37,044 nucleotides of DNA. Source: Planctomycetota bacterium (GTDB taxonomy: Bacteria; Planctomycetota; Phycisphaerae; Phycisphaerales; UBA1924). How positions within the stretch are numbered: position 1 is the stretch's first letter; the number at the start of each line of letters is the position of its first letter. This document shows, one piece after another, positions 1 through 7,960 of the stretch. Below the pieces are notes generated by a model, which saw only the letters and a program-made list of their open reading frames with translations, was not told where the DNA came from and ran no database searches. The stretch lies in the NCBI GenBank assembly GCA_023432465.1, contig JAEYUO010000029.1:1-37044 (forward strand), read 5' to 3'. The translations under genes were made by a program, and so were the position numbers.

Positions 1-59
1 ACCCCCTCCCCCCCCCCCCCTCCCGCGCGGTCATGCGTTCACCCGGATCGATCCGCGCC

Positions 60-108
60 CAAGGCGTCAAGATGACACTCGCCGGAAGTGTGGCATCTTG
101 GCGCCTTG
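60..108. repeat. Long imperfect inverted repeat (hairpin) upstream of the methyltransferase gene
   Basis: The left arm (60-79) and right arm (87-108) pair over CAAGGCG/CGCCTTG, AAGATG/CATCTT and CACT/AGTG, with one wobble and one or two unpaired bases; the loop is about 7 nt. No T-run follows, so it is not a classical terminator. It lies between a C-rich low-complexity tract (3-22) and the likely start codon at 159. It could be one more dispersed palindromic element like those elsewhere in the window, but no second copy is present here. Confidence 0.6.
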
Positions 109-158
109 CCCCCCCATCACCCCCCCACCGGTCACCGATCCGCTCGTACCCTCCGCGG

Positions 159-1004
159 ATGACCAAGCCACGCCGCCTCACTCCGCCCAGCCCGACCTCG
201 CCCTCCCTTGATCGCTTTGCGCTGTACGAACTCTGCGTGCAGTCCCCCGATTATGACGCGAAGATGCTCCGCGCGATCCACGGGCGCTCGCCCGCCACGC
301 TCGGCGAGGACTTCTGTGGCTCCGCCGCGATCTCCCGCGCGTGGGTCGCGCTCTCCCCAAAATCAACCGCCATCGCCGTCGATCATGATGAGGCGACGCT
401 CGCCGCTGCACAGGCCCGCGACCCCGGTCTGAAGCACAAGAAGCTCGCCGGCCGGATCACCTACATCCTCGCCGATGTCCTCGCCGTCCGCGACAGGTGC
501 GACATCATCACCGTCCAGAACTTCTCGATCTGCGAGCTGCACACACGCCCCTCGCTGGTGAAGTACCTGAGGCACGCACGCTCTCGCCTCGCGCCCCGCG
601 GCCTGTTTGCCTGCGATATCTACGCCGGGGCGGACTGCTTCTTCACGGGCCGAATCAAACGCATCGTCGAGGGCCCGAACGGCGAGAGGATCACGTACAC
701 CTGGGAGCACCGGACGACCGATCCGCTCCGCGCCCGCGTGCAGAACGCGATCCACTTCGAGGTTCGCGGCGGCTCGGCGGGCAGGAAGCCGCAGAGGCTC
801 ACCGATGCGTTCGTGTACGACTGGCGCCTCTGGAGCCCGCCCGAGCTCGCCGAGGCGATGCTCGAGGCCGGCTTCTCTCAGGTGCAGTTCTACCCGCGCT
901 TCGCCGAGGCGATCGATGATGATGACCGCTACCACGTCCTGCCCATCGAGGACAGCAACGAGCTGAGCGACTCGTTCAGCGTGTATGTCGTGACGCGGCG
1001 GTAG
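159..1004 (+). CDS. Class I SAM-dependent methyltransferase
   Basis: This 281-residue protein looks like a soluble Rossmann-fold methyltransferase. A glycine-containing SAM-binding motif I is seen around GEDFCGSAA, followed by an acidic end of strand 2 (AVDHDEATLAAA) and a motif-IV-like stretch (DIITVQNFSICEL). Its substrate cannot be read from the sequence. The frame is open upstream to 33, but that stretch is proline/serine-rich and crosses the hairpin at 60-108, so I place the start at the ATG at 159 (MTKPRR). It converges on trxB with only 3 nt between the stop codons and no visible terminator. The assignment to a methyltransferase is fairly safe; the specific reaction is unknown. Confidence 0.75.
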   Translation: MTKPRRLTPPSPTSPSLDRFALYELCVQSPDYDAKMLRAIHGRSPATLGEDFCGSAAISRAWVALSPKSTAIAVDHDEATLAAAQARDPGLKHKKLAGRITYILADVLAVRDRCDIITVQNFSICELHTRPSLVKYLRHARSRLAPRGLFACDIYAGADCFFTGRIKRIVEGPNGERITYTWEHRTTDPLRARVQNAIHFEVRGGSAGRKPQRLTDAFVYDWRLWSPPELAEAMLEAGFSQVQFYPRFAEAIDDDDRYHVLPIEDSNELSDSFSVYVVTRR

Positions 1005-1007
1005 GCC

Positions 1008-2000
1008 TCAGTCGATCCCGCTCGCCGCCAGCCAGCGTTCCGCATCAATCGCCGCCTGGCAGCCCATGCCCGCCGCGGTGACCGCCTGGCGGTAGTGCTC
1101 ATCGGCCACATCGCCCGCCGCGAACACGCCCGGGATGTTGGTGTAGCTGTTGCGCTGCTTGAGCGCGACATACCCGCTGGAATCGAACTCGATCCCCGAG
1201 TCCTTCAGGAACTTCGTCGCCGGCGTGTGGCCGATCGCGATGAACAGGCCGCCGAGTTCGAGCGTCGAGCGCTCCTTGGTCACCGTGTCTTCCAGCAGCA
1301 CGCCGGAGATGTGTGCATCGCCGAGGACATCGACGACGACCTTGTTCCACAGCACCTTCGCGTTCGGCCGCGAGAGGAACCGGTCCTGCATGATCTTGCT
1401 CGCCCGGAGCGAATCGCGCCGATGGATGATGTACACCGTCGAGGCGAACTTGGTGAGGTAGGTCGCCTCCTCCATCGCCGTGTCGCCGCCGCCGATGACG
1501 CCCAGCGGCTTGTCGCGGAAGGCGGGCAGCGCGCCATCGCAGACGGCGCACGCCGACACCCCGCCGCCCGTGGTCGCCAATCGCATCTCGTTGGGCAGGC
1601 CGAGCCAGTTCGCCGTTGCGCCCGTCGCGATGATCACCGCGTGCGCCTTGACGACCTTGCCCTCGGCCGTGTGCAGCACGTGCGGCACGCCCGGCGTGCG
1701 AGAGAACTCGCACCGCGCGATGTCCTCCATCAGCGTCCTGGTCCCGAATCGCTCCGCCTGCTTCTGGAACAGGCCCATCATCTCGGGTCCGACCACGCCC
1801 GCCGGAAACCCCGGGTAGTTCTCAACCTCGGTCGTGAGCATCAACTGCCCGCCGGGGAGGATCGGCCCGGGGTCCTGCTTGGGCACGCCCATGTACACCA
1901 CCGGGTCCAGCTTCGCCCGGGCCGCGTAGATCGCGGCCGTCCACCCCGCGGGGCCCGAACCAATGATCACCACCTTGTGCGCATCGCCTGTCTGTGCCAT
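1008..2000 (-). CDS. trxB: Thioredoxin-disulfide reductase
   Basis: This 330-residue FAD/NADPH enzyme reduces thioredoxin in the cytoplasm. The FAD-binding GSGPAG is at residues 14-19, the redox-active CAVC at 151-154, the NADPH-binding GGGDTAMEEA at about 170-179, and the C-terminal FAD motif is around GVFAAGDV. Length and domain order are those of the low-molecular-weight TrxB family. The start at 2000 (MAQTGDAHK) has a GGGAG about 10 nt upstream; longer readings only add a low-complexity leader. No thioredoxin gene is in the window. The upstream gene on the same strand is the secreted protein at 2139-3755, 138 nt away, so co-transcription is possible but not shown. Confidence 0.95.
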   Translation of the reverse strand: MAQTGDAHKVVIIGSGPAGWTAAIYAARAKLDPVVYMGVPKQDPGPILPGGQLMLTTEVENYPGFPAGVVGPEMMGLFQKQAERFGTRTLMEDIARCEFSRTPGVPHVLHTAEGKVVKAHAVIIATGATANWLGLPNEMRLATTGGGVSACAVCDGALPAFRDKPLGVIGGGDTAMEEATYLTKFASTVYIIHRRDSLRASKIMQDRFLSRPNAKVLWNKVVVDVLGDAHISGVLLEDTVTKERSTLELGGLFIAIGHTPATKFLKDSGIEFDSSGYVALKQRNSYTNIPGVFAAGDVADEHYRQAVTAAGMGCQAAIDAERWLAASGID

Positions 2001-2138
2001 GAAGCTGAAACTCCCAGTCGCGATCGGACCCGGCCGCGCCGCCGCGGCGAGCCCCGCCCGCGATGTTGAACCACTGATACGCTCACCCGGGCCCAAAGGT
2101 GCGAGGATGAGCTCGACCCTGCCCGCCGGACCCCGCGG

Positions 2139-3755
2139 TCAGCGCAGCTCGCCCTTCTCGATCAGGTAGGCGCGGCCGAGCGACATGAACGGTGGCCAGA
2201 GCAGGTAATCCCCGCGAACACCCGTGCGGTCCTGCGTTGCGTTGAGGCACTGCGAGGCCAGTTGATCCGGTCCGACGGAGTAGATCACAAAGTGGTCGGA
2301 CCGCATCGGGACTTCAAACTCGGGCCACGGCTTGGGCGGGAACATGCTGATCACGTACGGCACTTCCTGCCCCTGCGGACCCTTGGGCGTGTCCTTGCCC
2401 GGCACGAAGAACTGCAAGTCGGCACGCCGCCGCGGCGGTGTGAACGGGTCCTGATCGATCGGCGCGCCCTTCGTGAACGTGGGGCGAATCGCGGCGAGAC
2501 CGGGAGGGATGCGGCTGTTGGCGACCACGAACGCGTAGGTCGCCAGCCCCATCCGGGTTCCCGCGGCCTCGACTTCCAGGCGCTTCCGGAGCGGGAAGAG
2601 ATCCTCGATCCCGGCGAGCCCGACATCCAGCAACGCAAACTTCGGCCGCCCCGCCACGTTCTTCTGATACTCCGACTTGTTCTGCAGAATGGGATCGAAG
2701 TACGACAGGTTCCACCGCGTGGTCCAGTCGTCCTGCAGCCGCATGAGCTCGGCGCGAGTGTCCAGGTCGCCGGCGTGCGCGCCGCGAACCTCTTCCCAGT
2801 AGGCCGCGGCAGCGAAGGTCCGCAGCGGGCGATCCACCGTGGTGATCCGCGCCAGTTCCTTGGCGAACTCGTTCTCCCGCACTCCGCCGGAGGGCTCCAT
2901 CACCCGGCTGATCAACTGAGCTTTCGCGCCAAACTCGCCCTCGGGGAGCAGCAGCCGCTCGACACTGGTGTATGCCCGGGGGAGCAACTGCTCGAACACC
3001 TCGACGAGTTTGGCGACGGTTGCGCGACGCTGGGAGGAGCGGAAGTCGGTGTAGGCCACATCGCGGATGCGCACCAGCGCGAGTTCCAGGGCCTCAAGCG
3101 CCCAGAGTTTCTCCTTCAGCATCGGGCGGTCGGCAAACTGCCGCGCAAACTGGCTCCAGTTCACCAGCAGCGTCAGCGCCTCATCAACTTTGCCATCGGC
3201 CGCGAGCCTGGAAACCTCGACATGAACCAGTGTTTCCATGTGCTGCATGCGGGGCATGTACAGGTGCTGCGCCCGCGCGAGCAGCGGCGGATCACCCAGG
3301 TCGGTGTACATGCCCTTGGTGATCAGCTCGACGCTCACGCCCTCGGTGCCGTACGGCTGGGCAAACGCGAACGCCCGGCGGGGATCGAGCTCATCGGTGA
3401 TCGTCGGCAGGATCGCCAGCACGGCCTGCTGCGTGGGACCCTCCGCCCATGCCTTCCAGGTTGACCAGTCGGCCCCGTTGGAGGACACCAGGGCGGCACG
3501 CTGCGCCGGCCTGGAGATCCACGCCTGGGTCAGCATCATGAGAGATGCCGGCGGCTCCTGAATCGCTTCGAGCACAGGCAGGAGAATGAGGTCCGACCGC
3601 TTGTCCATCGGGACCAAACTGAACCGGCGGTTGATCCCCTCAAGGCCGTCTTCAACCTGCGCCAACGCCGGGGTCGGGCTGGTCGCGGCGATCACGAGCA
3701 CCGCGGCCAGCACCAGCCAGCCAGACGTGCGCCGATTCCTGAAGCTATTCCACAT
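2139..3755 (-). CDS. Secreted protein of unknown function
   Basis: I do not recognise a family. The 538-residue product begins with a basic n-region and a hydrophobic stretch (GWLVLAAVLVIAA) followed by an ALA-Q site, a good Sec signal peptide with export expected. The mature part is mostly helical, with no cysteine-rich or enzymatic motif that I can name. Near the C-terminus there is a DHFVIYSVGPDQ segment; similar 'YSVGPDG' strings occur at the ends of planctomycete pseudopilin-related proteins, but the rest is not pseudopilin-like. The start at 3755 is preceded by AGGAG about 10 nt away. It sits between the sigma factor terminator and trxB. Confidence 0.7.
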   Translation of the reverse strand: MWNSFRNRRTSGWLVLAAVLVIAATSPTPALAQVEDGLEGINRRFSLVPMDKRSDLILLPVLEAIQEPPASLMMLTQAWISRPAQRAALVSSNGADWSTWKAWAEGPTQQAVLAILPTITDELDPRRAFAFAQPYGTEGVSVELITKGMYTDLGDPPLLARAQHLYMPRMQHMETLVHVEVSRLAADGKVDEALTLLVNWSQFARQFADRPMLKEKLWALEALELALVRIRDVAYTDFRSSQRRATVAKLVEVFEQLLPRAYTSVERLLLPEGEFGAKAQLISRVMEPSGGVRENEFAKELARITTVDRPLRTFAAAAYWEEVRGAHAGDLDTRAELMRLQDDWTTRWNLSYFDPILQNKSEYQKNVAGRPKFALLDVGLAGIEDLFPLRKRLEVEAAGTRMGLATYAFVVANSRIPPGLAAIRPTFTKGAPIDQDPFTPPRRRADLQFFVPGKDTPKGPQGQEVPYVISMFPPKPWPEFEVPMRSDHFVIYSVGPDQLASQCLNATQDRTGVRGDYLLWPPFMSLGRAYLIEKGELR

Positions 3756-3900
3756 CAGCACTGCGCTCCTGCGAGTCCGCCGGCCCGGAAGCGGGCGGCA
3801 TGTAGGGGGGGCAACCGGAACATCCTGAGAGGGGACAAGTCTAGCACAATCCACACTCCCTTACTGCCTCCGGACGGTTCCGGATCCGGCGCGGCGGAAC

Positions 3901-3939
3901 CAAAAACAGCCCCGGGCGCCCTTCAAGGACGCCCGGGGA
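3901..3939 (-). terminator. Rho-independent terminator of the sigma factor gene
   Basis: Read on the minus strand, CCCCGGGCG and CGCCCGGGG form a strong GC stem around a loop containing TTGAAG, and a TTTTT run follows after GCTG. It lies 47 nt after the sigma factor stop codon and before the next gene on the same strand, so it should separate the two transcripts. Confidence 0.85.
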
Positions 3940-3985
3940 CAAACGCGAGAGAGAGTTTGACTGTTGAAGACTTGGGCCGCGGCGA

Positions 3986-4924
3986 TCAACTCGCCCGGGC
4001 ATACCGCCGGCGGGGACGCTGCTCATCTTCCAGAGCCGACGCCCGCTGCTCCTGGAAGAAGCGGCTGGGCCGCTCGTCATTGACCTGGGCATTGAGCTTG
4101 GCGAGGGCCTCATCGGCGATCTGACGGACGCGCTCGCGGGAGATCCCGATCTCCTGCGCGATCTGCTTGAGCGTCAGGGGCTCCTGGCCGTCGAGCCCGA
4201 ATCGAAGCCGCAGAATGCGGGCCTCGCGCTCGTCGATCGCGTCGAGGAGCCGGCGGATCGTCTTGAGTTCTTCATCGCGGAAGACCAGGTCCTCGGGCGG
4301 TCCGCCCTTGTCGTCGGCGATGAGATCGCCGATGTTCATCACATCGCCGTTGTCATCGAGCGGCGCCTGGGCCGGCGCGCGGAACGCCTTGACCGCGCGC
4401 TTGATGATCCGCATTTTCTTGAGGGGGAGCTGCATCTCTTCCGCCAGCTCCTGGAGCGAGGGCGGCCTGCCCAGCGAACGCTCCAGCTTCTGCGAAGACT
4501 GCTTCCAGCGGGCGATCAGCTCCACCATGTACGCCGGGACGTGGATGGGCTGCACGGCATTGATCAGCGCCCGCTTGATCGCCTGCTTGATCCACCACGA
4601 GGCATACGTGCTGAACCTCGCGCCCTGGGCGGGGTCGAACCCCTCCACCGCGCGCAGCAGGCCCACGTTCCCCTCTTCGATGAGATCCTGCAGGAGCAAC
4701 CCGCGGTTCCCATAGTTCTTGGCGATTGAGACAACCAGCCTGAGGTTCGCGCGGATCATCCGCTCGCGTGCCTTGGGGCAGTTGTCGTTGATGATGGCCC
4801 AGCCGAGAGTTTTCTCGTCATCAGCCGTCAGCAGGGGTACCTCATTGATCTGCTTGAGGTACAGCTGAAGGCCTGACTGCAACTCCGTCTTGGACGGCGC
4901 TTTGGCGTACTTCACAACTCGCAC
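3986..4924 (-). CDS. RNA polymerase sigma-70 family factor (group 1/2 type)
   Basis: This 312-residue sigma factor directs RNA polymerase to promoters. Region 1.2 is visible at LYLKQINEVPLLT. Region 2 follows at DLIEEGNVGLLRAVEGFDP and FSTYASWWIKQAI, which hold the core-binding and -10 melting residues. Region 3 lies around RPPSLQELAEEM. Region 4, with its helix-turn-helix, is at LTLKQIAQEIGISRERVRQI. Region 1.1 is absent. I chose the GTG at 4924 (VRVVKYAKAP) because GAAGGG lies 9 nt upstream and the family homology begins there; the longer frame to 5029 looks non-coding. It could be the primary sigma factor or a close paralogue; the window cannot decide. It is divergent from the UVR-motif gene. 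Confidence 0.92.
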   Translation of the reverse strand: MRVVKYAKAPSKTELQSGLQLYLKQINEVPLLTADDEKTLGWAIINDNCPKARERMIRANLRLVVSIAKNYGNRGLLLQDLIEEGNVGLLRAVEGFDPAQGARFSTYASWWIKQAIKRALINAVQPIHVPAYMVELIARWKQSSQKLERSLGRPPSLQELAEEMQLPLKKMRIIKRAVKAFRAPAQAPLDDNGDVMNIGDLIADDKGGPPEDLVFRDEELKTIRRLLDAIDEREARILRLRFGLDGQEPLTLKQIAQEIGISRERVRQIADEALAKLNAQVNDERPSRFFQEQRASALEDEQRPRRRYARAS

Positions 4925-5173
4925 TGTCGAGCACCCTTCTCTTCGGCGAGAACCGCCGGAGGAAAGGGGGCGGAGTGCACGGACACCCGACCTCCCATCC
5001 ACCTGACGGTTCGAAACCTCGTTCGCCAAGGTTGCATCGACCCGTCAAGTTTTCCCCTTGTGAATCACACCCGTTTGAGGTGGACTCGCCCCCTCCTGCC
5101 GGGCAAAGGTTACCTAGTCCGTGCGACCTCGGGCGATTATCGGGCCACTCACCACCCCAATCCGCTCAAACTC

Positions 5174-5207
5174 ACCAATCATTCACCAAACAAGACGACC
5201 AATTGGT
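5174..5207. promoter_or_regulatory. Candidate operator with three ACCAA motifs
   Basis: The 368-nt divergent region between the sigma factor gene and the UVR-motif gene holds no gene. Its relatively AT-rich centre has ACCAA at 5174, 5185 and 5198 (11 and 13 nt apart); the last lies in a perfect palindrome ACCAATTGGT (5198-5207). Helical spacing suggests a protein-binding site or overlapping promoters, but this is inference. Confidence 0.3.
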
Positions 5208-5292
5208 TGCCCAGGTGCGTATGGGAAGAGTACCTTTGAGATGACACGCCGCCGGGGCATCCACTCCCGCGGTCCATATGCTGGGGTCACAC

Positions 5293-6045
5293 GTGAGTGC
5301 CGACATCACCCCCATCCTGAACGACTGGCCCTACGAGTCCGGCAAGATCAATGTCCGGCTGATCGAGGGCGACGATGGCGAGAGCCGGGTCCAGCTTCGC
5401 CTGGACCTGGGTGTCCTGCAGATGCGAACCTCCGGACGCCCCGATGGCCGGCGTCCCCAAGGCTTTGAAAGCCTCCTGGAGTATCACGAATCCCGCCTCG
5501 ATGACCATGCCGCGGAGAAGGGCTCCGCGGCGGGCTTCACGCTCTCCGAGGAAGACTGCCGCGAACTCCGCGAAGAGGCTGTCCAGTACTACCACCGCTA
5601 CGTCTGCATGATGGTGCTGGAGGACTACGACGCCGTCGTCCGCGACACCACCCGCAATCTGCGGCTGCTGGATTTCTGCTCGCGCCACGCCGAGAACAAG
5701 GGCGACCGGCACATCCTCGAGCAGTTCCGCCCGTACATCACGATGATGCGTGCCCGCGCGCTGGCCAGCCAGGCGCTCTCCGACAACGAGCCCAAGGCGG
5801 CGATCCACGCCATCGACGAGGGCCTCACCGCGCTCAAGCTCTACTTTGATGAGAGCGGCGAGGGCGAGGTGTTCGACCAGGCCGCGGAGGTGCAGATCCT
5901 CAAAGGCATGCGCGAGGCGCTGACCCCGAAGCTCCCGATCAGCCAGCAGGCGGAGCTGCGTCAGCGGCTCGATGCCGCGCTGCAGTCGGAGAACTACGAG
6001 CTGGCCGCGATCCTCCGCGACGAGATCAACTCGATCAAGGATTGA
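5293..6045 (+). CDS. UvrB/UvrC (UVR) motif-containing protein
   Basis: This 250-residue soluble, acidic protein ends in a UVR motif (about RQRLDAALQSENYELAAILRD), the helical hairpin by which UvrB and UvrC bind each other; it also occurs in ClpC and McsA partners. The body begins with a conserved-looking segment (GKINVRLIEGDDGE ... LRLDLGVLQM) that I associate with a planctomycete family of unknown role, followed by helical, possibly TPR-like, sequence. No nuclease or helicase motif is seen, so it is not UvrB or UvrC itself. I prefer the GTG at 5293 (VSADITPI), which has GGGGT 6 nt upstream; an ATG at 5278 adds five residues. It converges on the antiporter gene, 23 nt away. Confidence 0.75.
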   Translation: MSADITPILNDWPYESGKINVRLIEGDDGESRVQLRLDLGVLQMRTSGRPDGRRPQGFESLLEYHESRLDDHAAEKGSAAGFTLSEEDCRELREEAVQYYHRYVCMMVLEDYDAVVRDTTRNLRLLDFCSRHAENKGDRHILEQFRPYITMMRARALASQALSDNEPKAAIHAIDEGLTALKLYFDESGEGEVFDQAAEVQILKGMREALTPKLPISQQAELRQRLDAALQSENYELAAILRDEINSIKD

Positions 6046-6068
6046 CCGAACGGGGCTCACGGACCGCC

Positions 6069-7832
6069 TCAGTCAACCCGGGCGTTCCTTGTCCCGTGCT
6101 CGGCTGCCTTGGCGTGCTTGCCGAGCCAATCGACCACCTGCCTGGCCATCGCTTCGGCGGTTGCGACTTCCGCCACAGTCACATGGTCGGCGCCGGCGCT
6201 CGTCGCCTGGAAGGCATCGCTGAGAAAGCTGGTGCGCACCGCGATGAGGACTTCGGGCGAGATCTCGCGGATGGCATGGCACGCCCGCAGAATCGCGCCC
6301 TCATCCGGGATCGTCAGGATCACCGCATCCGCCGTGCGCACGCCGGCCGACTCCAGCACCTCGGGATTGGCAACATCGCCATACACAATCGCCCGGCCGA
6401 GCGAGCCCTGCTTGCGAACCGTCCCCGGGTTGAGCTCCACGATGGTGTACGGAATCCCCGCGACGCGCAGACGATCCGCCACCGCGCGGCCTACAAGTCC
6501 GAAGCCCGCGATGATCACACCACCCGGCGTGGGCGGGCTTGCGTGTTCCTCGCCGGACTCACCCTGTTCGCCCGGGTCGACCGTCGGAGCTGGCGGCCCG
6601 TCGTACAAGGCTTGCGACTTGATCCACACCGCGAGCGGAATCGCTGACAGCGGCCGGGCGGGCAGCTTTGCCAGGTCGTACGCCCATGGTGTGACGACCA
6701 GCGAAAGCACCACGACGGCAATGATCACCGGTTGCTGCTCGGCGGCGATGACGCCCGACACCGCCGCCGCGGCGAGCACGACCAGGCTGAACTCTCCGGC
6801 CTGGGTCAGCAGCGCACCGGCGAGCAGGCTGGTCGGGGCGCTCGCACCACCCGCCCAGGTGAATGCAACCAGGATCGTCCCCTTCACCGCGAACAGCGCG
6901 GCGAGACCGGCGAGCACCACCCACCAAGAATCGAGCACCGCCGGGATGTTCATATTCTGGCCGACGACGGTAAAGAAGATCGCCATGAACAGCTCTCGCA
7001 GGGGAGCGAGCTGTCCCGCGAGTTGATGACGAAACGGTGTTGCCGCGAGCATGAAGCCCGCGAGGAACGCCCCGAGCGCAGCGCCGATCCCGACGAAGGT
7101 CGTCAGGGCCGCCGCGGCGAGCGCAACCGCCGCCACGACGACGAGCAGCGTGTCCGATGCACCCCTGCGAGCCGCCTCGCGCAGAACGATCGGCAGCAGC
7201 CGCTGACCGACCACGACCATCAGTCCAACCACTGTGATCGCGACGATGCCCGACGCGACAAGGTCCCACAGCGGCCCGGCTCCGAGACCTCTGATCAAAC
7301 CCGGCGAACTTCCCGCTACGTGCCGTCCGGCCCACATCGCGATCGGCGGCATCAGCGCGAGCACCGCGATCGACAGCAGGTCCTGTGTCACGGAAACGCC
7401 GATACACAATCGCCCCTGGACGAGGTTGACCTCGCGGCGCGGCTGGAGCACACCCATCGCGACGGCCGTGGAGGACATCGACATCGCCATCGCCAGTACC
7501 AGAGAGGCCGGCGCGGACAGCCCGAACGCCATCCCGACCGGGATGCCGATCAGCCAGGTCGCGAGGGTCGAGCTCAGGCCGATCGCCAGGATGCTCACCA
7601 TGCCGGAGCGGATACCCGCCAGATCCAGCTGAAGTCCGATCGTGAACATCAAGAGCAGGATCGCCAGCCCTGAAATCGCCTGGACGTTTTCGGGGCTGTG
7701 AATCAATCCGAACGCGGATGGTCCGATGATCGCGCCCGTCACCAGGTATCCCGGAATGGTCGCCAAGCCCATCCGCTTGAAGGCGATCGTAATGCACGCC
7801 GCGGCAGCGAGGGTCAGCAGCAGATCCAGCAT
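6069..7832 (-). CDS. CPA2-family cation:proton antiporter with TrkA-N domain (KefB/C-like)
   Basis: This inner-membrane protein exchanges K+ or Na+ for protons. The first 400 or so residues are a run of about 11-13 hydrophobic helices with the Na+/H+ exchanger fold (for example LGLATIPGYLVTGAIIGPSAFG near the N-terminus, and FMLAATPFRHQL). A cytoplasmic linker follows, then an RCK/TrkA-N nucleotide-binding domain (GVIIAGFGLVGRAVADRL, then GDVANPEVLESAGV) that would gate transport. The start is uncertain: MLDLLLTLAAA at 7832 fits family N-termini, while an ATG at 7895 would add 21 residues; neither has a clear Shine-Dalgarno. mnmG lies 128 nt upstream on the same strand. Confidence 0.88.
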   Translation of the reverse strand: MLDLLLTLAAAACITIAFKRMGLATIPGYLVTGAIIGPSAFGLIHSPENVQAISGLAILLLMFTIGLQLDLAGIRSGMVSILAIGLSSTLATWLIGIPVGMAFGLSAPASLVLAMAMSMSSTAVAMGVLQPRREVNLVQGRLCIGVSVTQDLLSIAVLALMPPIAMWAGRHVAGSSPGLIRGLGAGPLWDLVASGIVAITVVGLMVVVGQRLLPIVLREAARRGASDTLLVVVAAVALAAAALTTFVGIGAALGAFLAGFMLAATPFRHQLAGQLAPLRELFMAIFFTVVGQNMNIPAVLDSWWVVLAGLAALFAVKGTILVAFTWAGGASAPTSLLAGALLTQAGEFSLVVLAAAAVSGVIAAEQQPVIIAVVVLSLVVTPWAYDLAKLPARPLSAIPLAVWIKSQALYDGPPAPTVDPGEQGESGEEHASPPTPGGVIIAGFGLVGRAVADRLRVAGIPYTIVELNPGTVRKQGSLGRAIVYGDVANPEVLESAGVRTADAVILTIPDEGAILRACHAIREISPEVLIAVRTSFLSDAFQATSAGADHVTVAEVATAEAMARQVVDWLGKHAKAAEHGTRNARVD

Positions 7833-7960
7833 CAGGCTCGATGTGGCGAGTGGCGCCGACTGCTGAGCGAGATGAGCCGTGAAGCACCGGGTCATGGGAG
7901 CGATCGTACACCCAGCCGCACACGTCGACCCAAGATCCAATCCATGCGGCGTTCACAGAT

